Shown: positions 23,867 to 32,769, numbered from the stretch's first letter. The stretch: DNA of 60,191 nt from JAFKKF01 sp035651055 (GCA_035651055.1 DASRGK010000120.1:1-60191), one strand, 5' to 3'. Program-made: numbers and translations. The notes: generated by a model from the letters alone, not told the origin.

Positions 23867-25228
23867 ATGCGCGAGATCGGGACCAACGGCGCGGCGGCAG
23901 GGGGCACCGAGAGCGCCTGGCGGCGCTCCGTGGCCTCACCTTCGCTGGTCGACGTCTATCGCTCGATCCCGATCCGCGCCGGCGCGTCGAAGTGGCGGAA
24001 GGCCCTCGCCTTCGTAGGTCCCGGTTACCTCGTCGCGGTCGGGTACATGGACCCCGGCAACTGGGCGACCTCGCTCGCCGGCGGCGCCAAATTCGGCTAC
24101 GCGCTCCTCTTCATCGCGCTTCTTTCCAACATCATGGCGATCATCCTGCAGTCGCTCTGCGCGCGGCTGGCGGTCGCCAGCGGCCGCGACCTCGCGCAGG
24201 CCTGTCGCGACGCCTTCCCGCGCACGGCCTCGGCCGGCCTCTGGTTCCTCGCCGAGATCGCGATTGTCGCTACCGATCTCGCCGAGGTCATCGGCACTGC
24301 GATCGGCCTGCAGCTTCTCTTCGGCATTCCGCTCGCCGTCGGCGTGGTGATCACGGCGGTCGACGTGTTTCTCATCCTCTACCTGCAGACCAAGGGCTTC
24401 CGCTGGATCGAGGCCTTCGTCATCACGCTCCTCGGCATCATTGCGCTCTGCTTTGTCGTGCAGATTGCCCTCGCCGGCCCCGACTGGAGCGGCGTGTTCG
24501 GCGGCTTCGTGCCAACCAGCAAGATCGTCACCGATCCGGGAATGCTCTATCTCGCGCTCGGCATCATCGGCGCGACCGTGATGCCGCATAACCTCTACCT
24601 CCACTCCGGCATCGTGCAGACGCGGGCCTACGGCACGACCATCCCGGAAAAGCGCGAAGCGATCCGCTACGCGACGCTTGACTCGACCGTGGCGCTGATG
24701 TTCGCGCTCACCATCAACGCCTCGCTCCTCATCCTCGCCGCGGCGACCTTCAACGCCACCGGCAATACCGGCGTCGAGGAGCTCGACGCGGCGCACACGC
24801 TGATCGGGCCGCTGCTCGGCGCGGCCATCGCGCCGGCGCTCTTCGCTATCGCGCTCCTGTGCTGCGGCCTCAACTCGACCGTCACCGCGACCATGGCCGG
24901 ACAGATCGTGATGGAGGGTTTTCTCAACCTCCGCATTCCGGCCTGGCTGCGCCGGCTCACGACGCGGGCCGTCGCCATCATTCCGGCGGTGATCGTCACC
25001 CTCTCCTGGGGCGAGAGCGGGACCGCCAAGCTCCTCATCCTGTCGCAGGTGATCCTGAGCCTGCAGCTGCCGTTCGCGATCATCCCGCTGGTGCTGTTCA
25101 CCGCCAGCCGGAAGAAGCTGGGCGTCCTCGTTGCGCCGCGCTGGCTGACCGCAATCGCCGGCGTCATCGCCGCGTTCGTGGTCGTCCTCAACGTCAAACT
25201 GCTCGTCGATTTCGTCCTCGGCGCGTGA
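23867..25228 (+). CDS. mntH: Nramp-family manganese/divalent metal transporter MntH
   Basis: Proton-coupled Mn2+/Fe2+ importer with about 11 membrane spans, 453 residues. The metal-binding motifs are intact: MDPGNWATSLAGG in helix 1 (Asp62 to Asn65) and the VMPHNLYLHSG motif in helix 6 (Met239-His241). The methionine there favours Mn2+/Fe2+. The N-terminus is about 45 residues longer than the helix-1 start requires, as in several alphaproteobacterial homologues. A Fur-like palindrome covers the start region, in keeping with metal control. Confidence 0.94.
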   Translation: MREIGTNGAAAGGTESAWRRSVASPSLVDVYRSIPIRAGASKWRKALAFVGPGYLVAVGYMDPGNWATSLAGGAKFGYALLFIALLSNIMAIILQSLCARLAVASGRDLAQACRDAFPRTASAGLWFLAEIAIVATDLAEVIGTAIGLQLLFGIPLAVGVVITAVDVFLILYLQTKGFRWIEAFVITLLGIIALCFVVQIALAGPDWSGVFGGFVPTSKIVTDPGMLYLALGIIGATVMPHNLYLHSGIVQTRAYGTTIPEKREAIRYATLDSTVALMFALTINASLLILAAATFNATGNTGVEELDAAHTLIGPLLGAAIAPALFAIALLCCGLNSTVTATMAGQIVMEGFLNLRIPAWLRRLTTRAVAIIPAVIVTLSWGESGTAKLLILSQVILSLQLPFAIIPLVLFTASRKKLGVLVAPRWLTAIAGVIAAFVVVLNVKLLVDFVLGA

Positions 25229-25241
25229 GCGGTCCGGCCGG

Positions 25242-25748
25242 CTACCCGGCCCTGTTCGCCCCGATCGCGGCCTCGTAATCCTCGGCGGCCTGGGGCGCCA
25301 CGCGGCGCAGCCCGTCGCCGATGGCGAGCCCGCGCGGAATTTCCATCTGGAGCTTTCGCGGATAATCGGGAAAGTCCGCGAAAAAGAAGTAGCCGCGCTG
25401 TGACGCCGAGCCGGTCTTCACCCAGAAGCGCCAGTTGCGCACCCGGGTCCGCGGCGACGCCAGCCGCAGCTTCTGGAACGGCCGCCAGAGCGTGGCGGTG
25501 AGCATATCGGCGTTGGTGTCGTGATCGAGCGCAGCGATCAGGTCGCGGCCATCGATGAAGGTCTGGTAGAAGCCATAGGCGCCGCCGGCGAGGAAGAGGA
25601 TGCCGAAGATCATCCCGCTCGAATTGCCTTCCGGCGCGGTGAAGGCGGCATAGATTTCCCAGATGCCGTTCAGCGTCACCAGCGCCAGCACCGCCATGTA
25701 GATGTTCTGGCGGCGGATGAGGCCCTTGTTCTCGTAGATGCGGTTCAT
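25242..25748 (-). CDS. Predicted membrane protein of unknown function
   Basis: 168 residues with two hydrophobic segments near the N-terminus (IYMAVLALVTLNGIWEIYAAF and GMIFGILFLAGGAYGFYQTFI), followed by a cytoplasmic-type domain (DLIAALDHDTNADMLTATLWRPFQKLRLASPRTRVRNWRFWVKTGSASQRGYFFFADFPDYPRKLQMEIPRG). I recognise no family. It starts nine bases after the HAD hydrolase stop, so the two are probably co-transcribed. It converges on mntH. Confidence 0.8.
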   Translation of the reverse strand: MNRIYENKGLIRRQNIYMAVLALVTLNGIWEIYAAFTAPEGNSSGMIFGILFLAGGAYGFYQTFIDGRDLIAALDHDTNADMLTATLWRPFQKLRLASPRTRVRNWRFWVKTGSASQRGYFFFADFPDYPRKLQMEIPRGLAIGDGLRRVAPQAAEDYEAAIGANRAG

Positions 25749-25757
25749 CGGTCGACC

Positions 25758-26462
25758 CTAGCCGATTTCGGCAACGATGGCGGGCAGTTCGCCGAGATGT
25801 GCGATCTGGCGGAAGCGGGGAGCGTGATGGACGGGCTCGTCGCTCTCCTCCAGCACCCAGTTCAATTCGTGCGGGACATAGATCCCCCAGCTTCCCGCCG
25901 CGATTGCCGGGACCACGTCGGAGCGCAGCGAATTGCCGACCATCATGCCACGCTCGGGCCCGTCGGCGTGGCGGGCAAAGGCGCGCCGGTAGGTCTCCGC
26001 GCTCTTGTCGCTGACGATCTCGACCGCGTCGAAGAGGTCGCCGAGCCCGGATTCGGCAAGCTTCCGCTCCTGGTCGAACAGGTCGCCCTTGGTGATCATG
26101 ATCAGCCGGTAGCCTCCGGCGAGCGCGTTGAGCGTCTCGCGGACATGCGGCAGCGTTTCTATCGGGTGGCGGAGCATGTCGCGCCCGGCCTCGAGGATCG
26201 CGCCGATCACGTCGGCCGGGACCTTGCCCGAGGTTACCTGGATCGCCGTCTCGATCATCGACAGCGTGAAGCCCTTGATGCCGTAGCCATAGACCTTGAG
26301 ATTCCTCTTCTCGGCCTCGAGCAGCCGGTCGGAGAGGATGCTCACGTCGGCATGGTCGGCGAGCAGCGCCGCGAACCGCTCCGTGGTCAGCTTGTAGAAA
26401 TGCTCGTTCTGCCAGAGCGTGTCGTCGGCATCGAAAGCGATCGCCGTCAGCTTCCGGTTCAT
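25758..26462 (-). CDS. HAD-superfamily hydrolase
   Basis: A 234-residue HAD phosphatase-like enzyme. Motif I is FDADDTLWQNE (nucleophile Asp plus acid/base Asp), motif II is LIMITKGD, a lysine in SDKSAETYRR serves as motif III, and motif IV is VGNSLRSDVVPAIAAG. An alpha-helical cap lies between motifs I and II. The substrate cannot be inferred. It follows leuB by 16 bases on the same strand. Confidence 0.9.
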   Translation of the reverse strand: MNRKLTAIAFDADDTLWQNEHFYKLTTERFAALLADHADVSILSDRLLEAEKRNLKVYGYGIKGFTLSMIETAIQVTSGKVPADVIGAILEAGRDMLRHPIETLPHVRETLNALAGGYRLIMITKGDLFDQERKLAESGLGDLFDAVEIVSDKSAETYRRAFARHADGPERGMMVGNSLRSDVVPAIAAGSWGIYVPHELNWVLEESDEPVHHAPRFRQIAHLGELPAIVAEIG

Positions 26463-26478
26463 CGTGCCTCCGCGCCGG

Positions 26479-27591
26479 TCAGGCGACCGCCGCTTCGAGT
26501 TCCTTCAGGATCGCGTCGCCCATTGCCCTCGTGCCGACCTTCTCCTTGCCCTCGGTCCAGATGTCGGCGGTGCGGATACCGCGGTCGAGCGCAGCCGCGA
26601 TCGCCTTTTCGAGCATGTCCGCCCGTCCCGTCATGCCGAAGGAGTAGCGGAGCGCCATGGCGAAGCTCGCCAGCATGGCGATCGGGTTGGCGATGCCCTT
26701 GCCGGCGATGTCGGGCGCCGACCCGTGCACTGGCTCGTAGAGCGCCTTCCGCTTGCCGGTCCTGGCATCCGGCGCGCCGAGCGATGCCGACGGCAGCATG
26801 CCGAGCGAACCGGTGAGCATCGCGGCGACGTCCGAGAGCATGTCGCCAAAGAGGTTGTCGGTGACGATCACGTCGAACTGCTTCGGCGCGCGGACCAGCT
26901 GCATGCCGCCCGCGTCGGCGAGCATGTGTTCGAGCGTCAGCTGCGGGTATTCGCGCCTGTGGACCGCCGTCACCACCTCGTTCCACAAGACGCCCGACTT
27001 CATCACGTTCCGCTTTTCCATCGACGTGACCTTGCCGCGGCGGCTCCGCGCGAGGTCGAAGGCGACGCGGGCGATCCGCTCGATCTCGAACGTGTCATAG
27101 ACCTGCGTGTCGATGGCCCGCTTCTGGCCGTTGCCGAGGTCGCGGATCTCCTTGGGCTCGCCGAAATAGACGCCGCCGGTCAGTTCGCGGACGATCAGGA
27201 TGTCGAGCCCCTCGACCAGCTCGCGCTTCAGCGACGAGGCGTCGGCGAGCGCCGGATAGACGATCGCCGGCCGGAGGTTGGCGAAGAGTTCGAGGTCCTT
27301 GCGGAGCCGAAGGAGCCCGGCCTCGGGCCGCACGTCGTAGGGCACCTTGTCCCATTTCGGCCCGCCGACCGCGCCGAAGAGCACCGCGTCGGCGGCCAGC
27401 GCCTTCCGCATCGTCTCCTCGGACACCGCCTTGCCGTGGGCATCGTAGGCCGAACCGCCGACCAGGTCCTCGGAGTACTCGAAGCGGTCGCGGCCCTTAA
27501 GGTTCAGCCAGGCGATGACGCGCTTGACCTCCTCCATGACCTCGGGACCGATGCCGTCGCCGGGGAGGAGGAGAAGCTGGTAGGTCGCCAT
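26479..27591 (-). CDS. leuB: 3-isopropylmalate dehydrogenase
   Basis: NAD-dependent oxidative decarboxylation of 3-isopropylmalate, the step after LeuCD in leucine synthesis. Conserved blocks include LLLPGDGIGPEVMEEVKRV, the arginine-rich substrate site (LRLRKDLELFANLRPA), the Mg2+ site VTDNLFGDMLSDVAAMLTGSLGMLPSASLG, and the NAD-binding loop EPVHGSAPDIAGKGIANPIAMLAS. 370 residues, full length. AGAGG lies nine bases before the ATG. Confidence 0.97.
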   Translation of the reverse strand: MATYQLLLLPGDGIGPEVMEEVKRVIAWLNLKGRDRFEYSEDLVGGSAYDAHGKAVSEETMRKALAADAVLFGAVGGPKWDKVPYDVRPEAGLLRLRKDLELFANLRPAIVYPALADASSLKRELVEGLDILIVRELTGGVYFGEPKEIRDLGNGQKRAIDTQVYDTFEIERIARVAFDLARSRRGKVTSMEKRNVMKSGVLWNEVVTAVHRREYPQLTLEHMLADAGGMQLVRAPKQFDVIVTDNLFGDMLSDVAAMLTGSLGMLPSASLGAPDARTGKRKALYEPVHGSAPDIAGKGIANPIAMLASFAMALRYSFGMTGRADMLEKAIAAALDRGIRTADIWTEGKEKVGTRAMGDAILKELEAAVA

Positions 27592-27729
27592 GTCCGCGCG
27601 CCTCTTTGTTGACCGCGCGGATTGCTACCGGCGGCAGCAAGGATTGGCAAGGCAAGCGGTCTCGTGCAGGGAACCGCTCGTCCCATCCAGTGGCCGCGGG
27701 TCCACGCCAGTGCGAGCGTCGAAGGCGCC

Positions 27730-28107
27730 TCACCCCCGATACGCCGTCACCTCGATCTCGACCTTCATCTTCGGGTCGATGAGGCCGCAGACGACCATCG
27801 TCGCCGCAGGGCGGATTTCGCCGAAGGTCTCACCGAGGATCGGGGTGATCTGCGCGGCGTAGCTGACGTCGATGATGTAGTAATGGACGCGGACCACGTC
27901 GGCGAAGCCGAAACCGGCCTCGGCAAGCGCCTTGCCGATGATGCCGAGCGTATTCCGCGTCTGAGCCTCGACGGTGTCGGGGAAGGTGCCGTCCGGGTCG
28001 CGGCCGACCGTCCCGGCGACGAAGCACCAGGGCCCCGCCGCGACCGCCCGGCTGAACCCCATGGTCTTCTCGAACGGCGAGCCGGACGAAACCAGTTTCC
28101 GCTTCAT
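27730..28107 (-). CDS. RidA family (reactive enamine/imine deaminase-like) protein
   Basis: A YjgF/YER057c/UK114 family protein of about 125 residues. RidA hydrolyses reactive 2-aminoacrylate-type intermediates and protects PLP enzymes. Family blocks: AGPWCFVAGTVGRDPDGTF, QTRNTLGIIGKALAEAGFGFADVVRVHYYI, RPAATMVVCGLIDPKMKVEIEVTAY, with the substrate arginine in RPAATMV. Three ATG codons in a row follow GGAGGA; the third (28107) has the best spacing, six bases. Confidence 0.88.
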   Translation of the reverse strand: MKRKLVSSGSPFEKTMGFSRAVAAGPWCFVAGTVGRDPDGTFPDTVEAQTRNTLGIIGKALAEAGFGFADVVRVHYYIIDVSYAAQITPILGETFGEIRPAATMVVCGLIDPKMKVEIEVTAYRG

Positions 28108-28330
28108 CATCATTCCTCCGCTCTGGCGTCGCCCGACCGGCGCCGGGCGAACCCTAGCGTCCGGGCCCGACCATTAGGAGATGAAAAAAGGGAGGCCTTG
28201 GCGACTTCGATGGTGGGCGCCGGGAGGAGATCGCCGGCGGTCGAATTGCGGTGGAGCACCGATCGCGCCTGGCGTCGGGGGACCGCTCCACGCGGCCGAA
28301 AACCCGTCAGTCCGCCACCGCCGGCGATCT

Positions 28331-28359
28331 TTGACGCGCCGCGGCAAACCGATTAGAAC
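28331..28359 (+). promoter_or_regulatory. Candidate sigma-70 promoter of the sdh operon
   Basis: TTGACG and TAGAAC separated by exactly 17 bases, 31 bases before the sdhC ATG. It matches five of six -35 bases and four of six -10 bases, the best promoter-like pair in the 283-base gap upstream of sdhC. Confidence 0.55.
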
Positions 28360-28390
28360 GCCTGCACCTTCCTTCAGGCGCACCCTGCCG

Positions 28391-28795
28391 ATGTCCACTG
28401 CCGATCTGAAGGCGAACCGCCCCCTCTCGCCGCATCTCTGGATCTACCGCTGGCCGCTGACGATGGTCATGTCCATCGTCCACCGGATCACCGGCGCGGG
28501 GCTCTATTTCGGCACGCTGCTGCTCGTCTGGTGGCTGTCGGCGGCGGCCTCGCACGATCCCGGGTACTTCGCCTTCGTCAACGGTATTTTCGGTTCGTGG
28601 ATCGGCCTCATTGTCCTCTTCGGGTTCACCTGGGCGCTCCTCCACCACATGCTCGGCGGCATCCGCCATCTCGTCTGGGATACCGGGCATATGCTCGACC
28701 GGACGTCGCGGAACACGCTCGCCCTCGCCACGCTCGCCGGCTCCGGTTTCCTGACGGTCCTTCTCTGGGTCGTCATCGTTGCAGTGAAGGCCTGA
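28391..28795 (+). CDS. sdhC: Succinate dehydrogenase cytochrome b556 subunit
   Basis: Membrane anchor of complex II, which passes electrons from the Fe-S subunit to ubiquinone. The N-terminal motif RPLSPHLWIYRWPLTMVMSIVHRITG gives the quinone-site serine and arginine, and the haem ligand region is HHMLGGIRHLVWDTGH. Three membrane spans, 134 residues. The start MSTADLKANRPLSPH at 28391 is chosen over upstream in-frame codons because the family begins here. The TGA overlaps the sdhD ATG. Confidence 0.95.
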   Translation: MSTADLKANRPLSPHLWIYRWPLTMVMSIVHRITGAGLYFGTLLLVWWLSAAASHDPGYFAFVNGIFGSWIGLIVLFGFTWALLHHMLGGIRHLVWDTGHMLDRTSRNTLALATLAGSGFLTVLLWVVIVAVKA

Positions 28796-29184
28796 TGCGC
28801 ACGCCCCTCAGCCGTGTCCTCTATCTCGGCTCCGCTCACGACGGCACGACGCATTTCTGGCGGCAGCGGGTGACGGCGCTTGCGAATATCCCGCTCACCA
28901 TCGCCTTCATCGTCATCCTCATCCTTGTCATCGGCGAGCCGCAGGCGCGGGTCGTGGCCGTGCTCAGCGCGCCGCTCGTCGATGTCCTCCTCTTCCTGAT
29001 GATCGTGTCGATCGCCATCCACATGCGCCTCGGCATGCAGGTGATCGTCGAGGACTACGTCCACGGCCATCTGCTTCGTCCGCTCCTCCTCGCAGCAAAT
29101 ACATTCTTCGCCGCCGCCGTGGTTGCGATTGCGGGTTTCGCCCTCATCCGGCTGGCGGTGGCGCCGCCCGTCTTCGGAGGCTGA
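28795..29184 (+). CDS. sdhD: Succinate dehydrogenase hydrophobic anchor subunit
   Basis: Second membrane anchor of complex II, 129 residues with three spans. The haem-ligating helix reads HMRLGMQVIVEDYVHG, the family motif H-x3-G-x3-V-x2-DY. It begins at the ATG at 28795 that overlaps the sdhC stop, and ends five bases before sdhA, so sdhC-sdhD-sdhA are one transcript. Confidence 0.93.
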   Translation: MRTPLSRVLYLGSAHDGTTHFWRQRVTALANIPLTIAFIVILILVIGEPQARVVAVLSAPLVDVLLFLMIVSIAIHMRLGMQVIVEDYVHGHLLRPLLLAANTFFAAAVVAIAGFALIRLAVAPPVFGG

Positions 29185-29189
29185 TCGAC

Positions 29190-31019
29190 ATGGCCGACGG
29201 TTCGGGCGGCGTCGCCGCCCCCAAGGTCAACGGCAAAGCCTACTCCTTCGTCGACCACACCTATGACGTCGTGGTTGTCGGCGCGGGGGGCGCGGGGCTC
29301 CGCGCAACGCTCGGCGCCAGTGAAGCCGGGCTGAAGACCGCCTGCATCTCCAAGGTCTTCCCGACCCGCAGCCATACCGTCTCGGCGCAGGGCGGCATCG
29401 CCGCCTCGCTCGGCAATATGGGCGAGGACGACTGGCGCTGGCACATGTACGACACCGTCAAGGGGTCGGACTGGCTCGGCGACCAGGATGCGATCGAGTA
29501 TCTCTGCCGCGAGGCGCCGAACGCGGTTTACGAACTGGAGCATTACGGCCTGCCCTTCAGCCGCACGGAGGATGGCCGCATCTACCAGCGCCCCTTCGGT
29601 GGCATGACGACGCATTTCGGCGAGGGCATTGCCCAGCGCACCTGTGCCGCGGCCGACCGGACCGGCCACGCGATGCTGCACACGCTCTACGGCCAGTCGC
29701 TCCGCCACTCGGCCGAGTTCTATGTCGAGTATTTCGCGCTCGACCTCATCATGGAGGAGGGCGCCTGCCGCGGCGTCGTGGCGCTTTGCCTTGAGGACGG
29801 GACGATCCATCGGTTCCGCGCGCACCAGACGATCCTCGCCACCGGCGGCTACGGCCGCATCTATCAGACCTGCACCGGAGCGCACACCCAGACTGGCGAC
29901 GGTAATGCCATGGTGCTCCGCGCCGGGTTGCCCCTGCAGGACATGGAGTTCGTCCAGTTCCACCCGACCGGAGTCTACGGCGCCGGCGTGCTCATCACCG
30001 AAGGGGTCCGTGGCGAGGGCGGCTACCTGACCAATTCGGAAGGCGAGCGCTTCATGGAGCGCTATGCGCCCCACGCCAAGGACCTCGCCTCACGCGACGT
30101 CGTCTCGCGCGCCATGACCATCGAGATCCGCGAGGGAAGGGGCGTCGGGCCGGAGAAGGACCATATCTTCCTTCACCTCGAACACCTCGACCCGAAGATC
30201 ATCCACGAGCGGCTGCCCGGCATCTCGGATTCCGCCCGCATCTTTGCGGGCGTCGACGTGCGCCGCGATCCGATCCCGGTTCTTCCTACGGTCCACTACA
30301 ACATGGGCGGCATCCCGGCGAACTATCGCGGTGAGGCGCTTACCAAGGTGAAGGGCGACCCGGACGCCGGCGTGCCCGGCCTGATGGCGATCGGCGAGGC
30401 GGCCTGCGTTTCGGTTCACGGCGCCAATCGCCTCGGCTCGAATTCGCTGATAGACCTTGTCGTCTTCGGACGTGCCGCCGCCCATCGTGCCGCCGAGGTG
30501 ATCCAGAAGAGCGACAAGCATCGCGACCTGCCGAAGGATGCCGGCGAGGCCGCCGTCGCGCGGCTCGACCGTTTCCGTCACGCTGCGGGCGGCACGCCGA
30601 CCGCCGAGCTTCGCCGCCGCATGCAGAAGGTGATGCAGGAGGACTGCGCCGTTTTCCGCACCGGCGACGTGCTGCAGCAGGGCCACCGCCGCATCCACGA
30701 GGTCTGGGCCGGCGCCGACGACATCTCGGTCAAGGACCGATCGCTCATTTGGAACACCGACCTCATCGAGACGCTCGAGTACGACAACCTCATCGTCCAG
30801 GCCGTCGTCACCGTCGATTCAGCCCTCAACCGGACCGAGTCGCGCGGCGCCCATGCCCGCGAAGATTATCCGGAGCGGAACGACAAGGAATGGATGAAGC
30901 ACACGCTCGCCTTCCTCGATCCGGCGAAGCGCGAAGTGAGGATCGACTACCGCCCGGTGCACACCTACACCCTCACCAACGATGTCCAGTACATCGAGCC
31001 GAAGGCCCGGGTGTACTAG
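29190..31019 (+). CDS. sdhA: Succinate dehydrogenase flavoprotein subunit
   Basis: Oxidises succinate to fumarate with covalently bound FAD. FAD fold VVVGAGGAGLRATLGASEAG; flavinylation histidine in SHTVSAQGGIAASLGN; catalytic blocks QFHPTGVYGAGVLITEGVRGEGG and HYNMGGIPANYRGE; C-terminal RTESRGAHAREDYPERND. 609 residues, full length. It ends with a 240-base gap before a DUF3052 gene, so the Fe-S subunit sdhB is not directly adjacent, unlike in most rhizobia. Confidence 0.98.
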   Translation: MADGSGGVAAPKVNGKAYSFVDHTYDVVVVGAGGAGLRATLGASEAGLKTACISKVFPTRSHTVSAQGGIAASLGNMGEDDWRWHMYDTVKGSDWLGDQDAIEYLCREAPNAVYELEHYGLPFSRTEDGRIYQRPFGGMTTHFGEGIAQRTCAAADRTGHAMLHTLYGQSLRHSAEFYVEYFALDLIMEEGACRGVVALCLEDGTIHRFRAHQTILATGGYGRIYQTCTGAHTQTGDGNAMVLRAGLPLQDMEFVQFHPTGVYGAGVLITEGVRGEGGYLTNSEGERFMERYAPHAKDLASRDVVSRAMTIEIREGRGVGPEKDHIFLHLEHLDPKIIHERLPGISDSARIFAGVDVRRDPIPVLPTVHYNMGGIPANYRGEALTKVKGDPDAGVPGLMAIGEAACVSVHGANRLGSNSLIDLVVFGRAAAHRAAEVIQKSDKHRDLPKDAGEAAVARLDRFRHAAGGTPTAELRRRMQKVMQEDCAVFRTGDVLQQGHRRIHEVWAGADDISVKDRSLIWNTDLIETLEYDNLIVQAVVTVDSALNRTESRGAHAREDYPERNDKEWMKHTLAFLDPAKREVRIDYRPVHTYTLTNDVQYIEPKARVY

Positions 31020-31259
31020 CCGCTTCCGGCCGATTAGCCTCCTTGCCCGCGAAAATGCCCTGGATTTGGGCAGGTCCGATTTTTCGTTTCGTCCCCGAAC
31101 CGATCTTCGCTGGCCTTGGTCTTGAACGGCGGCAAGTCAAAGTATTGACCGTCCTGGACAGAACTCGAAAAAATCGCGGTGGACCAACGAGTTAGCTGGC
31201 ACTATATTGGTGCGACAAAGTGAGACTCTTGTAGTGTGTAAGAGTAGAGGTCTCAGATC

Positions 31260-31709
31260 ATGGTCGTCGCAACGCTTCCGTCGGTCGGGTATTCAGGAAA
31301 GACCCTGCCCGACAAGCTTGGCTACAAGCCGGGCACCGTGGCTGCTTTCGTCGGAGTCCCCGATGAACTGGCGGCGCTGACCAGCGCCGTTCCCTTCGCC
31401 AAGGTCGCCCGCCGCCAGGACTGGGGGCGGCCGCTCCCCGCCGGCGAGTTCGATCTGATCCACGCTTTCACGACGAGCCATGCCGAGCTCGCACACAACT
31501 TGCCGCGGCTCGAGCGCGCGCTGAAGCCGGACGGCGCGATCTGGGTGTCATGGCCGAAGAAGGCCGCCAAGATGGATACCGACGTCACCGAAGACGTGGT
31601 TCGTGCGGAAGCGCTGAAACTCGACCTCGTCGACGTGAAAGTCGCGGCGGTTGACACGATCTGGTCCGGTCTCAAGCTCGTCATCCGTCGCGAGCGCCGC
31701 GCCGCCTGA
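31260..31709 (+). CDS. DUF3052 family protein
   Basis: 149 residues. The opening SVGYSGKTLPDKLGYKPGTVAAFVGVPDEL and the block FDLIHAFTTSHAELAHNLPRLERALKPDGAIWVSWPKKAAKMDTDVTEDVVRAEALKLDLVDVKVAAVDTIWSGLKLVIRR match DUF3052, a family that looks like a shrunken methyltransferase fold without a clear AdoMet motif. Function unknown. It sits between sdhA and sdhB on the same strand, but with a 240-base leader containing TATATT at 31203-31208, so it probably has its own promoter. Confidence 0.85.
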   Translation: MVVATLPSVGYSGKTLPDKLGYKPGTVAAFVGVPDELAALTSAVPFAKVARRQDWGRPLPAGEFDLIHAFTTSHAELAHNLPRLERALKPDGAIWVSWPKKAAKMDTDVTEDVVRAEALKLDLVDVKVAAVDTIWSGLKLVIRRERRAA

Positions 31710-31914
31710 ATCGCCGCCGCGTGCTTCTGGAAGGGCACGATCTCGTCTAGCGCAAACCGCGACGAGCGATGGCACCACCGGCGATGGCCGCCGCTACGCC
31801 ATTCGTCACTATGTTTCGAAGACGACCGGCAGGATATACGAGTGCGTCTTCATGACCGGTGAGCCGACGCCGCGCTGTGCCGAATTCCCCGCTGAATCCC
31901 CGAAGGATCCTTAG
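31651..31914 (+). other. Doubtful short frame before sdhB
   Basis: An 87-codon frame whose last 50 codons look protein-like: SDGTTGDGRRYAIRHYVSKT, then TGRIYECVFMTGEPTPRCAEFPAE. The only in-frame ATG that would include this part lies inside the DUF3052 gene in another frame, and no ribosome binding site is evident. It ends six bases before sdhB. It may be a short real gene with an unrecognised start, a remnant, or chance. Confidence 0.2.
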
Positions 31915-31920
31915 GTCGCC

Positions 31921-32700
31921 ATGGTCCAGTTGACGCTGCCGAAGAACTCCCGGGTCACCGAGGGCAAGGTCCACGACAAGCCCGAGGGCGCCAAAAACCT
32001 CCGCGAATACCGCATCTACCGCTTCGACCCGGAAGCGGGCGGCAACCCGCGCGTCGATACCTATTTCGTCGACACCGACGACTGCGCCCCGATGGTGCTC
32101 GACGGACTCATCTGGATCAAGAACCGCATCGACCCGACGCTCGCCTTCCGCCGTTCCTGCCGCGAGGGCGTCTGCGGTTCCTGCGCCATGAACATCGACG
32201 GCTCGAACACGCTCGCCTGCACGCGCGCGATGGAGGAGATCGACGGGGCGATCCGCATCTATCCGCTGCCGCACATGCCTGTGATCAAGGATCTTGTCCC
32301 TGACCTGTCGACCTTCTACGCCCAGCTCCGCTCCATCGAGCCGTGGCTGAAGACGAAGTCGCCGACGCCGGAAAAGGAGTGGCGGCAGTCGCACGACGAT
32401 CGTCTCGAACTCGACGGCCTCTACGAGTGCATCCTCTGCGCCTGCTGCTCGACCTCCTGCCCGAGCTATTGGTGGAACGGCGAGCGCTATCTCGGCCCTG
32501 CCGTGCTGTTGCAGGCGTATCGCTGGCTGATCGACAGCCGCGACGAGGGGAAGGGCGAGCGCCTCGACAACCTCGAAGACCCGTTCCGGCTCTACCGCTG
32601 CCACACGATCCTCAATTGCGCGCAGACCTGCCCGAAGGGCCTCAACCCGGCGAAGGCGATAGCCGAGGTCAAGAAAATGATGGTTGAGCGCCGCGTTTAG
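31921..32700 (+). CDS. sdhB: Succinate dehydrogenase iron-sulfur subunit
   Basis: Carries electrons from FAD to quinone through three clusters. The 2Fe-2S site is Cys80, Cys85, Cys88 and Cys100 (SCREGVCGSCAMNIDGSNTLAC region). The 4Fe-4S and 3Fe-4S sites use CILCACCSTSC (170-180) and Cys227, Cys233 and Cys237 (CHTILNCAQTCPKG). 259 residues, full length. It is separated from sdhA by about 900 bases holding the DUF3052 gene. Confidence 0.98.
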   Translation: MVQLTLPKNSRVTEGKVHDKPEGAKNLREYRIYRFDPEAGGNPRVDTYFVDTDDCAPMVLDGLIWIKNRIDPTLAFRRSCREGVCGSCAMNIDGSNTLACTRAMEEIDGAIRIYPLPHMPVIKDLVPDLSTFYAQLRSIEPWLKTKSPTPEKEWRQSHDDRLELDGLYECILCACCSTSCPSYWWNGERYLGPAVLLQAYRWLIDSRDEGKGERLDNLEDPFRLYRCHTILNCAQTCPKGLNPAKAIAEVKKMMVERRV

Positions 32701-32769
32701 GGTTCGCGCGGGGCCTTTTCGGTTCGCACGCGCCTCCCTATCTCCCTCCTCAAAGAAGGGAGAGAGATC

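Noticed and set aside
31056..31077. Terminator after sdhA (TGCCC / GGGCA stem)
   Set aside because: The stem has only five pairs and the T-tract (ATTTTT) is six bases away, so it is too weak to list as a feature.
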